NCBI GenBank assembly: GCA_003255065.1
Contig: QAOA01000058.1
Location: 465,521 to 529,520 of the forward strand
DNA: 64,000 nucleotides
Source: Cercis canadensis
Lineage: Eukaryota > Streptophyta > Magnoliopsida > Fabales > Fabaceae
Direction of reading: 5' to 3'
Shown here: in pieces, positions 39,130 to 63,694 of the stretch
Layout: each line of letters begins with the position of its first letter
Position numbering within the stretch: position 1 is the stretch's first letter
Position numbers and translations under genes: made by a program
The notes under the pieces: generated by a model
The model's input: only the letters and a program-made list of their open reading frames with translations
The model's database searches: none
What the model was told of the DNA's origin: nothing

Positions 39130-41490
39130 GAGCGCAACGAAGCTATCAAAAAGATTACTGGTATTCACTATTCAGAAAACCAGAAAGGTATTCACTTTTC
39201 AGAGAGAGAGGCATTCAAATTTCATGTTTACACTAAACACTCCCCCCACATATTTGGCCTCTCTCCCTTTTCATGCATTTATTCATTTACCAAATTATCA
39301 CATCGATCTTCTTTAGGCAAGGCTCACCCATCACCAAAATGGCCTACTTTATATATGATCATGCACATTGGTTTACCCGCAGATTCTTCATTTATATTAA
39401 TTAGCAAACAGCTTGCATTTTAAATTTTAAGAATATGCATGCTTGTATTGTAAGTGTTTAATTGATTCAATCGACTTCAGACAGAGCCAAAACATGAGTT
39501 AGATGGACGCAATGAAGATTAACTTATATTTTTGCACTCTCTCTCTCTTTCTTTTCCTGTAAAGTTGAAGAAACTGTGGAAAGAGCATGCATGGATGAGA
39601 GTTAAAACATGTGGTGCATAGACCTTTTTTTCCCCTGGTAATTCTAGAGTGTAATTATTCTTTTAGTAAAGCTATCACATTAGCAAAAAGAACAAAACAA
39701 GAGATAGGATAGAGATAAGAGAAGTGAAAAGAGGGAAAATTGAGATGGATGAGATCACGAATTGTACTTTCTTATAAGATTACGGAGATTTTATGACTCA
39801 GACCCAAATTTAATTTCATGGAATTATTTTTAGTTAACATTGAATTTTATAAAGCATGTTCAGTTATGAAAACTTGTAAAGTAATTAAATCCCAAACATC
39901 ATACAGAATTTTACGCATAATCCCAAGGATAAATCCAATTAAGACTAAAAGTTACGAACAGGATCCTCCACTATTTTGACCAATACTTCCCAATAAAGAT
40001 CAGATGTGAGAAAAAAAAAAGAAAAAAAAAGTAAAGCACACAGACTAGATCTTTGTTGTTAAGAACTAAAGCACGTAAATCAGAATCTCAATACACGCAG
40101 AACCATACCATTTTCACATTATCAATACAAGTAAAATTGACAAACTTAATTCCCAATCATTATTTAAATATTTTTGTACACATCATAAAACTTTATCATC
40201 CTAGAATAATAAAAGGGGTTTGTTAACCTACATTAATATACTCAAGAAAAAGGATTGAGAGAAATTGTCCCCTTATTTAAATGAGTAGAGAAATATTTTT
40301 AACATTCCCAAATTTGGGATACCAAAAAGAAAAAGAAAAATATTATACAAGAGTATTGGAGGGTTAGTCCTATGCTCATTTCCCACTTACTTTCCCAAAC
40401 AACTTTCAATTAGGATAGGAGTTAGGTTTTATTTTACTAATATATATAATTATGAGTTAATAACTTTTAATATTTATATAGCTTAATTTATTGAATAAAA
40501 ATAGTAATAATATCACGTGCTTCTTAAGTTATTACGCTATTTTTATTCTATATAATTAAGTAAGAATATATTGATAATAGCTTAATTGGTAGGTTGAAGT
40601 TGCATGAAGAAAAAATGTTCGGCATATATATAGAAATATAAATAATGTATAAATTTCTTTTACCAAAAGAAAAGAAGAGAAAATTATTGTTAAAGAACTT
40701 AAATAAAAATAATTTTTGGTGGGTTACAAGTTATACTTTATTAAACTCATGTCACAATATATCGGTTGTATATACTTTATGATTAGTGACTATTTGTAGT
40801 TTTATATAATCAGTGATTATCTTATCTCTAGTAGTTATATATAGACCACTAGAGATTACAGAATTACTACTAGTCATATGAAACTTCAAATAACTACGTA
40901 TCAATGATTTAAAAAAAAATGAAAGGTAATTTTAAAATTCAATTAAAATTATTTTTATTTAAATTTTATTATAATAATTACTTCACAAAATAATGTATAG
41001 ATTTATATGTATAAATAAGTGTTTGTTAAGTTACACTCCTCTTAGAGGAATTGTAATACTATCCACTCTTAATTATGGGCTTTTAATGGGATTTAGAAGT
41101 TAAATTTAGTATCATTATAAATATTTTAAAAAATTAACCACATAATATGTGATAAAATATATAATTTTTTTTATAAATTGTAAGAACAATATAATATAAA
41201 AAATTATGTATTATATTATATATTAAATGATTCAATTTTTAAATTTTTTTATAATAATACTAAAATTATTAACCTAACGAAGAGTAGGGCGCCAAATGTA
41301 GCTTAGAATACAGGCTATAAATAATATTTAATAAAATAATTAACCCTGGGAGTCCCAAATCTGACATTTTGAATAGAAAGAAAAAGGTGGACGATGGTAT
41401 TGTTACTTCCTTCCTACACCACTTTCTTCTCATTATCCAACATTAAGAAAATTCACATTCTCCCAAAATCATGTCTCAAGTTTTTAGCTT
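39130..41490. other. Divergent intergenic region between alpha-galactosidase and MSI1
   Basis: This 2.4-kb AT-rich gap is where the gene order changes strand and must hold both promoters. A short near-palindrome (CTCTAGTAGT, 9 bases, ACCACTAGAG) lies near 40.83 kb. No gene or recognisable transposon is seen. Confidence 0.6.
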
Positions 41491-41529
41491 TTACCCGGTT
41501 AGGGTTTAAGTTTTTTTTTTTTTTTCTTT

Positions 41530-41580
41530 TTCTTGCACAATTTTATTTAGCNTCCTTCTCTTGCACAATTTTATTTAGCG
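41530..41580. repeat. Short N-joined duplication upstream of MSI1
   Basis: TCTTGCACAATTTTATTTAGC occurs at 41531-41551 and again at 41559-41579, with N at 41552 and a few bases between. It lies in the probable MSI1 promoter or leader, so that leader may be mis-assembled by a few tens of bases. Confidence 0.75.
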
Positions 41581-41950
41581 CATCATCAACCGATGTCTCT
41601 TTCAGCTCTAGATTTTCTCTTTTCGTCCGAAAGACTCGAAGTAGCTGCTCGAAGCTTTTGAGCAGTTTTTCGATTTGAGGTAAAACCCGCAAAACCCAAT
41701 TTCACTTTTCTTACTCTGAACGACACTCTGAATATCTAAGTGATTAAATTTCCAGAATTTGTTGTATGATTCTGAACTCATTATCTTCTGCATCGGTTTT
41801 TGCTCACTCGAATTCCTTTCACATTCCGCTAGGTTTCTCTTTGCAACGCGCTTCCCATTTTTTTTTTGGCGGGAAATTCCTCCGAGTTTTTCTACCCAGA
41901 TTGCCCTTACCCTAAAGTTGGAAACTTTGAGGGAAAGCGCTTGAAAGTGA

Positions 41951-47694
<5,744 letters not shown>

Positions 47695-48710
47695 TGTAAT
47701 ATTTTAACTCTTGTCCGATATTTGCTAGTGTGTGGCAGATAATTTAACAGTATTTAGGGCTCTTGAGCTTCTCTATATTTATGTTTCCCTCTTTCCACCT
47801 CTTTAGTTGAATATTTGTGTTTTTGTAAGCAATCACTAGTTTTCCCTTGATTAGTCTATGGTGGTAGCATCTAGTACTTGCTTCATTTATATTAGAGTAA
47901 ATCTTACCGAACTCCCTCTAACTTTGGTTTATGTGAGGTTCGAAAATGTGTAGTCAACCCCTTAAGCGTGTAAAACATCTCGTCCATTTGATTGATAGAA
48001 GGTTGATGGAAAAACATGTGCAAGTCACATGGGGGCAGCGGAGGTGGTGTGAAATAATTAGTATCACATCACATAACAATAGTAAGTGAATAAATGGATG
48101 GATTGCTTCTATCGTTGATCATTTAAAAGTTTAAGTGAATCATAAATAAATATAAGAATCACCTCTTTGTTTTTGGCCCATAGATATAAGAATCAACATG
48201 ACCCATCTATTATGATGCTTAACAAATCCATTCAAGATTCACATATTAATATCATGGATGAGTATGAGTGTCTAATCTTGGATGGACATTGATACTACTC
48301 TTGGTTGGACATTGATAGTACTCTTAGCGGAGGAAGATGATAATGTTATGTTAATTAAATTTTAACTGTTCATCCTTATTAAAAAAATTTCAATGGCATA
48401 AATAATGTCACGTCATCATTCTTATAAGAATTCTTCCCCTTTTTTAATGGCATAAATGATCTCAATGACAACCTCTTGGTGGAACGCAGCCTGAACCTTC
48501 TTTCCTCTTCCTTTCACTTGGGTTCCAATTTAGTGTCATCACAAACCGCGTTCCCTTTAATATTCGATTATATTTCTACCAAGCTTTTCCACACAACCCT
48601 TAACCTATACCCACTTATGACTTAACCCTCTTCCTACATCACAACCTTTGTATTATCTCTCTTGCTTTACTTCTTCTTCCAGTCACTTGCTATTTTTGGT
48701 GTCACCAAAC
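47695..48710. other. MSI1 3' flank and intergenic region
   Basis: It includes the MSI1 3' untranslated region up to roughly 47.9 kb and the promoter of the NDR1/HIN1-like gene. A short local repeat (TTGGATGGACATTGATACTACTC / TTGGTTGGACATTGATAGTACTC; shown here as TTGGNTGGACATTGATA) occurs near 48.28 and 48.30 kb. No other gene is seen. Confidence 0.6.
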
Positions 48711-49324
48711 ATGTCTGACATAAAAAAACAACCTCTTTACACGAGCTTACTCCGGCCCCTCAATTCCACCACCGGTGCAACCCCAAGCTCGCCGCGAGGT
48801 TGCTGCTGCCGTGTTCTCAGCGCCCTTTGGAAGCTTCTCGCCGCAATCATCGTCATCATAGTCCTGGCAATCCTCATCTTCTGGCTTATTGTCCAACCAC
48901 GCTCTTTCAAATTCTACGTGACCAATGCAAACCTCACCAAGTTTGATTACACCAACAACACTCTCCACTATGACCTTGTCCTCAACTTCACCGCCCACAA
49001 CCCAAACAAGAAGCTTGGCATCTACTACGATGAAATGAGGCAAGAGCATTCTATGAAGGCAACAGGCAGTTACTTGACCACTTGGCTGAATTCGTTTCGC
49101 CAGGATAACAAGACTTCCAACACTTTGGGACGTGTGTTTAGAGGGCAACAAGTGATGGTGTTTGAAATCTCTGCGTACAATGAAGAGAAGAAGAGTGGGA
49201 TTTTTAGCATTGATGTCAAATTGTCAACTTGTACTTTGAAATTAGGTTTAGGCTTGGGGATTTCAATTTCATAACTCACTCTTACCATCCCATGGCCAAA
49301 TGTCAACTAAAGGAACCGCGTTAG
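48711..49324 (+). CDS. NDR1/HIN1-like (NHL, LEA_2) membrane protein with a frameshifted C-terminus
   Basis: Family of plasma-membrane proteins with an extracellular LEA_2 beta domain, often induced in defence, senescence or abiotic stress. The ATG at 48711 gives MSDIKKQPLYTSLL, a proline/serine-rich tail, GCCCR, then one transmembrane helix at about residues 42-62 (LLAAIIVIIVLAILIFWLIV). The outer domain shows FDYTNNTLHYDLVLNFTAHNPNKK and GIYYDEM, RVFRGQQVMV and YNEEKKSGIFSIDVKL, all typical of NHL3/NHL10-type genes. The open frame stops at 49274 (187 aa). The expected family tail continues in another frame from 49229 to the stop at 49322-49324, reading LYFEIRFRLGDF...KCQLKEP. An extra 8 bases after codon 171, with TTGT repeated at 49221 and 49229, explain the shift. 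So this is either a recent pseudogene, a truncated allele or an error. There are no introns, normal for this family. Confidence 0.85.
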
Positions 49325-50330
49325 GGAATGGGTTTGAGTCCACAAAGTGTGATGTTGATTTTTGAAGCTCCTTTTTATTGCATAATTTCAATAGTTTTAT
49401 TTTTATTTTTAGTAAGTTATTTGTTGTATATTTATGAAATATTTGTCATTATTACATTTTTTGGCCATGTGAATGTGTTACTGTGTAGACCAAAGATGAG
49501 TTCACTATAATAGAAAGTGTTAACTAAACACAGTAATACAATATTTTTGAGAATCATATTCCCAGTAATGTTATTTTTTTGAGAAGTGATTCCCGATAAT
49601 AAAAATTTAAATTCAATCCCCATACCAAATGCCACTTATGGTTACAATTGGAGAAAAAACGTTTTCAAGCAATGTTAATGGATTCAGGTTAATTTTTTTT
49701 TTATACAAGTTAAAGATATGTTTTTATTATGATATATTAATGAAATAACTTCAATTTTCCTTTATTTTTTAATATAATTTAACATATCATATTTATAAAT
49801 TCTAGTTATTTTTTTAATTTTATTAAATATTTTTTTTTAAATTTATAAGTATCACATTAATTCTTTCGTTAAATTATGTAATTTCATCTCGAAGTAACCT
49901 CCCCTTATTCTAATTTATTTGAACCAAAAAAAATATAATTTCAAACATTTTTGTTCTTATTAACCTTTTACCAATCATTTTATGGAAATTTGTTATTTTA
50001 AATTATATTTTAACATTTTTTTTATTTTTATCATCAAATGATATATTTGGTTCAAACCTTTTAGAAAAGGTAATTTTATTAATATAAAAAAATTATTTCA
50101 AAGAATATCTGGTTTACTGTCAGACGGCGTACTTTTTTTTTTTTTTTCTTGGTGGACTACCACTATGAATCGGGCGTTACCTGATTTATTGATTGAAATT
50201 CTTGGGCCTAATGTCCAAGGCGTTTATTTTTAGATGTAGAAATATTTTCGTCTTGATCTGGAATTGGATTCTTTGGGCCCAACGAATTGAAGAAGAAGCC
50301 CATAAACCCAATGTTCACTTTCACGTTACA
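49325..50330. other. Intergenic region before coatomer delta
   Basis: Very AT-rich DNA with T runs and no supported gene. The right end, from about 50.15 kb, is the probable coatomer delta promoter. Confidence 0.6.
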
Positions 50331-50476
50331 TCTCTGTGTGACTAAATATTTTCTATGCGATTACAGTATCAAATCTAACTCTGCCTCTCTCGTTTGCTTG
50401 AGACGTAGAGAAGAAGAAGAAGAAAGAAGAAGAAGAAAGAAGAAGAAGAAAGAAGAAGAAGCAGCAGTAGATCGAG
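50330..50476 (+). other. 5' leader exon 1 of coatomer delta with GAA-rich tract
   Basis: The donor GATCGAG|GTAAGC ends this exon at 50476. The leader continues at 52341 after the acceptor ATTTTTGTAG. A tract of GAAGAAGAA/AGAAGAAG units spans about 50407-50461, immediately before the donor. This purine-rich stretch could act as a splicing enhancer. The transcription start is estimated. Confidence 0.6.
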
Positions 50477-51324
50477 GTAAGCTCTTGCTCAGATTTCACT
50501 TTCAAATGTTTGTTCCCCACCTCATGAATGCCTAATTTTCACTGAAATTCCATCATGTCTATGGATCCGAGATTCTGGTTTTCCAATTCGATCGAATTTC
50601 TGTTTTTATCACATTTCCCCCTATAATTTGTTTTCCCCGTGGATTCAAATGTTGAAATTTGAATGTGTTTCGAGTGAAATGGCCTATGAAGTTTGTGAGA
50701 CAGTGCTGTTTGCGATCGGAGAACTCAAGACAGTATGGTTTGGGATCGCGGAATTCGATCAATGTTGCCAAATCGGGTGTGGGTGTCCCTTTTATGAAGC
50801 TGATCTGTAGTCTGTGCTTTTATTATCCACTGCTTGTTCTTTCATTTTGATATTTTAATTGAGAAAATGACCACTCCTTGATGAGGGGTAGTACTTTGTT
50901 TGAATATCTGCGAGATTTAACTGAAGAAGTGGCCAAAATTTGCTCTTGTTAATTCTGAAATTGTTTTGGGAGTTGTGTTTATTAGGTTCAACTTTTAATT
51001 TTGCAAGAGAGATGCCGGTGGATCAGTTGGCTATAGGATGTAGATAGTGGTGGCAGTTTGTACCTTCAAGGTATTTAGTATCAAAAAACTGTTCATAAGA
51101 TGAATTCATTGGAAACATAGTGGTAGAGTTGATGCGATGCAGAAAAGTAGCCATCTATAGATACTTGTATACATAGGCAATGGGATTCCTGGTTGCATAT
51201 CTTAATAGCTTAGATCTGGAATTTAAGGATGGAAAGAACCCGTCTAGTACATATATCGATTTTCAGGATATGGTAGACCGGTTAGCAAAGTTGGACAAAA
51301 TAGATAAATACTAGAGGAAAAATT

Positions 51325-51793
51325 ACAAACTGATTTTTTTGTTTCTTGTTTTTTGGTGGATCTAGTCCAGTATTTGAAGCTGGAATTAGCTTAGATAAAA
51401 TTTGAAGAAGGAAACAAAATTGTGATTTTTCTTATTGTTGGGAAAGACATGCAAAAAACTCTACATATCCTTCTGTTTAAAAGAGATTGAGACTTTGGGA
51501 TTGATGAATTTGATTTCTATTAAGAGTTCAATATAGAGGGTTGTAAGTCACTGACTGGNACAAACTGATTTTTTCGTTTTTTGTTTTTTGGTGGATCTAG
51601 TCCAGTATTTGAAGCTGGAATTAGCTTAGATAAAATTTGAAGAAGGAAACAAAAATGTGATTTTTCTTATTGTTGGGAAAGACATGCAAAAAACTCTACA
51701 TATCCTTCTGTTTAAAAGAGATTGAGACTTTGGGATTGATGAATTTGATTTCTATTAAGAGTTCAATATAGAGGGTTGTAAGTCACTGACTGG
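51325..51793. repeat. Direct duplication of ~234 bp split by an N in the coatomer delta leader intron
   Basis: ACAAACTGATTTTTT begins at 51325 and again at 51560, with N at 51559. Copy one ends CACTGACTGG at the N; copy two continues CACTGACTGGTATGC. Differences are few (for example GTTTCTTG/GTTTTTTG and CAAAATTGTG/CAAAAATGTG). As at 12.46 kb, this looks like an unmerged assembly overlap, so the true intron is probably about 235 bases shorter. Confidence 0.88.
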
Positions 51794-52410
51794 TATGCAA
51801 ATAGTCAAGACTTGATCCTGTTACTCAGAAACACTGTACAAATGGTTTTAATTATAAACTGGAAAAATTATACGTAAAAGGAATAATGCTTGATACAAAA
51901 TCTTGAATACTAGTCTCCATCAGTAAGCAGCTAGTGTGTCTGAGATTTCCATTAATGGATAGAACATTGTTGAATTGTTGTCGGAATTTAGCATAATGTC
52001 TTAGGCTAAGATAAATGTATATTTCATCAAATCATTCATAGAAATTAGTTTATGGCATATTAGCTGAGGTGGATGGTAATTTTAGAGGGGCATTCTCTAA
52101 TATCTTAGTAAAGAGAAGTTCATGTAGCTTCCTTTATGATGTGTATGGTGTTTTTCGCTTAACTAACCTAGGTGTAATCATTACCTATAAAAAAAAAAAA
52201 GAAGGAAAAGGGGCAAAGAAACTTGATTGGAAGGGTTTGTAATGTTCTCTTCCTTTTGACTGAGAATTGTTTTTTGATCTATGCTTTGTCATGTTCTGTA
52301 TTATAAGTTTAAAGTGTTATATATATTGCCATTTTTGTAGGTATTCAATTCAACCTTGCTCAATTGCTTTCAGTTGGTGGTTTCTGGTTGCCATATCCTT
52401 ATAAGCCAAG

Positions 52411-58808
<6,398 letters not shown>

Positions 58809-61800
58809 TTGATTTTCCTCTCAACCTTGAGCTATGACAGTTTTGCTTTTGGAGTTATGGTTTTTTCATCATTAGTTTTTTCTTCCCCAAGTAACCAAGT
58901 TACATCTTTTGTTGGTCCTCATGTAGTTACACATTAGTTTTTTGGCAAGATACAGCATGAAGTATGATTTATTGTCATTAATGTGAACCTTGAGTGTCGT
59001 TTTTCCTGTTTATGTAGATTTTATATGTATAGAAATTTACCTCCCCCTCCTTCCTTTTTCCCCGTTATTAATAAATTTATATTACACAACTGACCCAAAA
59101 AAAAAAAAAAATACAGTCAAATTCATTCATTCCAATACAAGCGAGAAAATTAAGTAAAGATTGATGATATAAAGTTTGTTTAATAGCGAAGGGCTTTTAT
59201 AAACGCCTTGGAATTGCTTTTTCAGAGATATTTAGTCCCGTTATGAAGCCGTAAGAATTCATAATTTAGTTTAATTTAGTCTGTTTTAAAGTTTGTCTAA
59301 GGTTTATGTGGAAGTTATTTTGGAGGGGAAAGAAAAAGAGATGGGAGGAATAAAATTCTCATCTCTTTTGTTTGGAAGATTTATTTTAAAAAAGAAAAGG
59401 AGAGGGGAGGGTAAGATGTAACTCATATACTTTTTTTTTGGTCCATTTTTGTCTTCTTTTAAATGGAAGGGTTTGAAGATGAAATATGTTAAAATAATTA
59501 TTATATCTCTTTATTTTTTTTTTAAATTTCTCACCCTTTTATTATGAAATAAGTGTATTATATTATTTGATTTTATATTAAATATATTTATTTTAATAAT
59601 AAAGAGTAAACTAGTAAAAATATATTACAATAGAATTTTTTCTTTTCTTTCTTCTCTTTTTATTTATTTTAATCATCCAAACAAAAGAGTAAAAAAAATT
59701 TTCAATTTTTCTTTCATTTCTTTTTCTTCCTCTCATATTCTCTTTTCTCTTTTTCTCTCATTTCAAACTCTAAAATAGACCCTAAAAGAAATCAGAAAAT
59801 TGGTTCCTTGTATTGCTTTATTAAAAGGAGGTTTTTTAGATATTTTTAGTATTTATGTAGTATGTCATATTACATAAAAATAATCAATAAATAAATGACA
59901 TGTGTACAAATTAACTATTTTTAAGTTTGTTTAAAAAATTAAATAAATTATATTTTATATATAATAAAATATAAAAATTATGTATGCTTGCCACGTCAGT
60001 GTAGTATAGCATACTTACGTAGTATCATAGAATCCCCGTTATTAAAATGTTGGCCACTCTGACAAATGGATGGATGTAAATAAGTGGATATAAATAATGG
60101 GAGTGAAAATATATATTATTAATTAGTTGATTGAAGACATTTTCAGAAATGATATGTATAATGTAGAAACTTAATCGTCATCAAATCATATATAAAGCTA
60201 AGGAGTTTTTCCAAAATTTGATTTATTTTTAAAGATAATAAATAAAAATATTATCTGGAGTGTAGTAATTTTATCCATCTTAGTAAAACTATTATATATC
60301 TTTGAGTCTTTGACTATGTTTTCATAAATTAATTAAATCTTTTTGCTTACCTTAATAAACGTAATTCAAATTTCATAAAATTATATGGAGCGACACCGAC
60401 ACGGTCTATGGAAAGTGGCATTGGAAGTTACATGTTATTTATTGTAAGAATCTACCATTCACTTTCGTCGAACAAAATTATGAAATTGCCATTGCTGCCG
60501 AGTCCCAACTAATCCAACTTGATCATGCTATTTCAAGTTTTATTTTCAAATTTTTATAAAACAAAAGGACATAACTTTCAGATGAAACCGTCAAAGGGTT
60601 TGAATAATTTGAATTCTTTGGGAAATTGATTTTTCTGTTACTTAACTTCTAAGACTTTGGGTTTACATCCTACGTTAGCAGAATAGCAGCTGTAGCTTTC
60701 ATACGATGGTTGACCAAACGAGGTCAACACACGTATCATGCATGAGAATTTGTTGGCAAATTTTGGATTATGCTAAGGTCAACTATGAAAAATAAATTAT
60801 TACTTGTCACTTCAAAGTTCAAAGATTGAAGAAATGAGATACACGACATTCTTACTGTTCTATACTGGAGTCTGGACATACATATTTTAAATTAGTTTTC
60901 ATTTTCTTTTTTATCAATCAATTAGTTGATTAAACTTTTTTTTCCCGAAAAGATGCATAATATATCTCTTGTTTATAAAGTGATTTAGTCACTATCTTCA
61001 AATAGGAAAATGTCATATTATTACTTTAAATAAAAGAAAGAAAGAAAGAAAGAAAGAAAGAAAATGTCATATTACTAAAGTAATTGAGATATATATTTTA
61101 TTAACATTTTTTTTAACTATTTACTTTAATATGCAATTAATAATATATCTAAATTAAATCCTTTAGTGTTACTTTAGAAAATTAATTGTCAAATTGTATC
61201 ATATAAGTAAGAAGCCTACATTACTTCTCAGCATATATATATATAACTAGGTTTTCTGATTAGAGATATAGAAAAATGAAAATAAACCTGAAATTTCAAA
61301 ACTTTGTTGGTAAAAAGGAAAGTGAGAATTGGACTAACAAGAATCAAAGGCACACTTTGTGCAAAATGGGTAGTATATTATAGTGTTTCTGAGTTATATG
61401 CAGTGAATATTTAATTAATCAGGCATAAAAACACATAGTTTTTCCTGACCATTTAAATCGTTGAGAGTCATAAATAAAAGCCGCGTATAAAGATAGTTCC
61501 ATAAGTTCTCTGTTTGACGAGATTGAATGCATCTGCATGCATTACAAGCCATGAATGGATAGATTTTAAACGAAGGTGACACGCAAATAATGACCTAATT
61601 ATCAAGAATATTTCCATTTATATTATAGTAATGGAAAATAAATTTGCTTGTTGATTACGGTAAATTACATGAGTGCAATTGATAATATAATTCACTACCA
61701 TGTATATATAATTTTGACACAATGAAACAGAGGATGCTTTGGCGTCTGGTTGTATGTTAGTTTTGTTACCAAGGAACTAGGTTCATTTTCCTTGCTGATT

Positions 61801-62840
61801 TTTTATTGGTTAACCACTATTCTCGTAAAAATGGTATGTTTCACCAGTTTATGATAAAACCGACAACTGATTTATAGTAAAAACAGTTGAGGTTATTACC
61901 ATACCAATATCAAGGATGGTTCACTTTTTCACCCATTTTTTAGTGACAAAGAATGAGAAAAAGATAAGGAAACTTGATAAAAAAATCTTAAATAAATATT
62001 TTTATTTTTATTTTTATTTGAAATTATATCTATAACCCTATTTTTGGCAAAAATTTATCTAATAAACAGTTAAAAAGATGAATGATATCATCAGTTTAAT
62101 TAGGTACATGCACATCCTAACTAATATTTTTTTCACCTATTTCATTTATTTGTTTTTCTATTGTGGGGCATTTTTTGGAAGCACACTGTTTATATGCTAC
62201 CCCACTTCCAAGTCTTCCATCACAAATATTTAAATTTCTTCTAGTGTTAGTAATGAAAAGTATAAAAATATCACTAGCTAGGTTGAAATCAATTGTATAA
62301 AGAGCATAAAAAGGGGTAACGCGTACAGAGCGAACGGCCATGTTGTGGTTATTTCGAAGGAAAATGAGCGAAAATTGTGTGAATAGTCAAACTTGGGCGG
62401 GTCACCCACGTAACATAGCTTACATCCTTCACCCATTCAAACTTCAAACCTTTGAGTCTTTCAAACATATATATCACAAAACGCGAAGGGAGGGCTTTCA
62501 CAGTTTCTAATTGTAATCCAAATTAATGACATAAAATGTGAAAGGAAAAACCAGATGAAATTTCTCTCTAGATTACCAATAATTTCATGGTCAGTTCCTT
62601 GATAAGAATAACAAGAAAACACGTCAGAAGCTGCAATTGGATAGGCCTTAATAAGAATAACAAAAGACATTTCAATCTCTACTTGTGCTTGTTATAAGCC
62701 AAATCACACGCATAGGACGGCGTTTTCACACTTCATAACCGAAGAACATAGAAAATTAGGAAATGATGACAGCAATTTCTGTGTAGATTACCGTCAATTA
62801 CTTGGTAACTTCATTATTTTCATATATGAAGGCCCCTCGC
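58809..62840. other. Intergenic region after coatomer delta
   Basis: The first 250 bases are the coatomer delta 3' untranslated region, ending near AATAAATTTATATTACAC and a 15-A run at about 59097. The remaining 3.7 kb is AT-rich with a (GAAA)n microsatellite at about 61033-61063. No gene is supported; minus-strand ORFs at 62.1-62.7 kb show no family features. Confidence 0.65.
61033..61063. repeat. (GAAA)n microsatellite
   Basis: About seven to eight uninterrupted AAAG/GAAA units in intergenic DNA. Confidence 0.9.
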
Positions 62841-62848
62841 TATAAATA
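62841..62848 (+). promoter_or_regulatory. TATA box of a putative small gene
   Basis: TATAAATA in the context CCCTCGCTATAAATACCCC, a near-perfect plant TATA box with GC-richer flanks than the surrounding DNA. A start site about 30 bases downstream would give a leader of about 115 bases before the ATG at 62988, with no intervening ATG except the one in GAAAATGAAGACAG near 62865, which may lie upstream of the start site. Confidence 0.55.
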
Positions 62849-62987
62849 CCCCATATTACTTGAAAATGAAGACAGCAATTTTCTCTACCCATATCAGTTT
62901 CTTTCATCAATTTCTCAAGGCACATCACAAAACAAGATTCTCTATAACCACAAGCTGTGATCGATTCATTTTCAAGGTGCAAGCACA

Positions 62988-63125
62988 ATGAGTACCCAAA
63001 ACATAAACATCCAAAAGGTTCTTTGCCCTACAACTAGGCCTCCCCCTAGGACCAATACCTCTAGCTCTTCAAACCCTGGGGTTCAACTCCCAACCATTCA
63101 GAAGATATTTACAAGGAAGAAATAA
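62988..63125 (+). CDS. Putative small gene, 45-residue basic peptide
   Basis: I do not recognise this protein. The ORF starts at ATG 62988 (context AGCACAATGAGT, with A at -3, acceptable for plants) and ends with TAA at 63123. It has MSTQNINIQKVL, CPTTRPPPR, a run TNTSSSSNPG, then LPTIQKIFTRKK. It has no signal peptide and no membrane segment. It is rich in Pro, Thr, Ser and Lys/Arg, with one cysteine. Support comes from the TATA box 140 bases upstream, codon use that looks more balanced and GC-richer than the flanking AT-rich DNA, and an AATAAA at the stop. It could be a chance ORF or a non-coding transcript. No intron is needed. Confidence 0.4.
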   Translation: MSTQNINIQKVLCPTTRPPPRTNTSSSSNPGVQLPTIQKIFTRKK

Positions 63126-63627
63126 ATTGTATCTTTCACATTCATTAGGATTTTCGTGCAGATCATTTACGTGGAAATGGGACCAACATTGGAATTAGGA
63201 GATTTACTGAAGGAGATGGGTGATATACATTCCTAGCTCGCTGTACCATTATTTGTTCATTCTTTTATGTTTACATTTGTTGCGTGTTTGTAAACCCTTT
63301 TCCTGTTCTTTGTTTTCTTCATAGTTATTCGAAAAAATCTCAGTGGTAAAGTGTGATGTAGTCATACGTAGTCCATTTTACAATATTGTCTTCAAATGTA
63401 AAAACAAAATTCTCCATGATTATATATATATATATATATCTCCCTCTGTTCTTCGGGTGTAATATATCTCTCTTTGTCTTCATATGCGTACGTAGCTCGT
63501 TTCTCAGCTTCTGAATTTTTTATTACTTTTCGGTTGACTTGAACTATCAGTTTACCAAAAATGAAACTAATTAAAAAGCTTTAATTTAGAGAAGGAAGCT
63601 AACAAGTATAAATTATAGAATGTTTGA

Positions 63628-63694
<67 letters not shown>

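Noticed and set aside
59041..59115. LINE 3' tail (AATAAATTTATATTACAC... A15) after coatomer delta
   Set aside because: Equally explained as the gene's own polyadenylation region beside an A run; no element body is distinguishable.
62117..62341. 74-residue minus-strand ORF with several cysteines (CPTIEKQ, CDGRLG)
   Set aside because: Checked for RALF-like or other cysteine-rich peptide patterns; none fit, no signal peptide, AT-rich codons.
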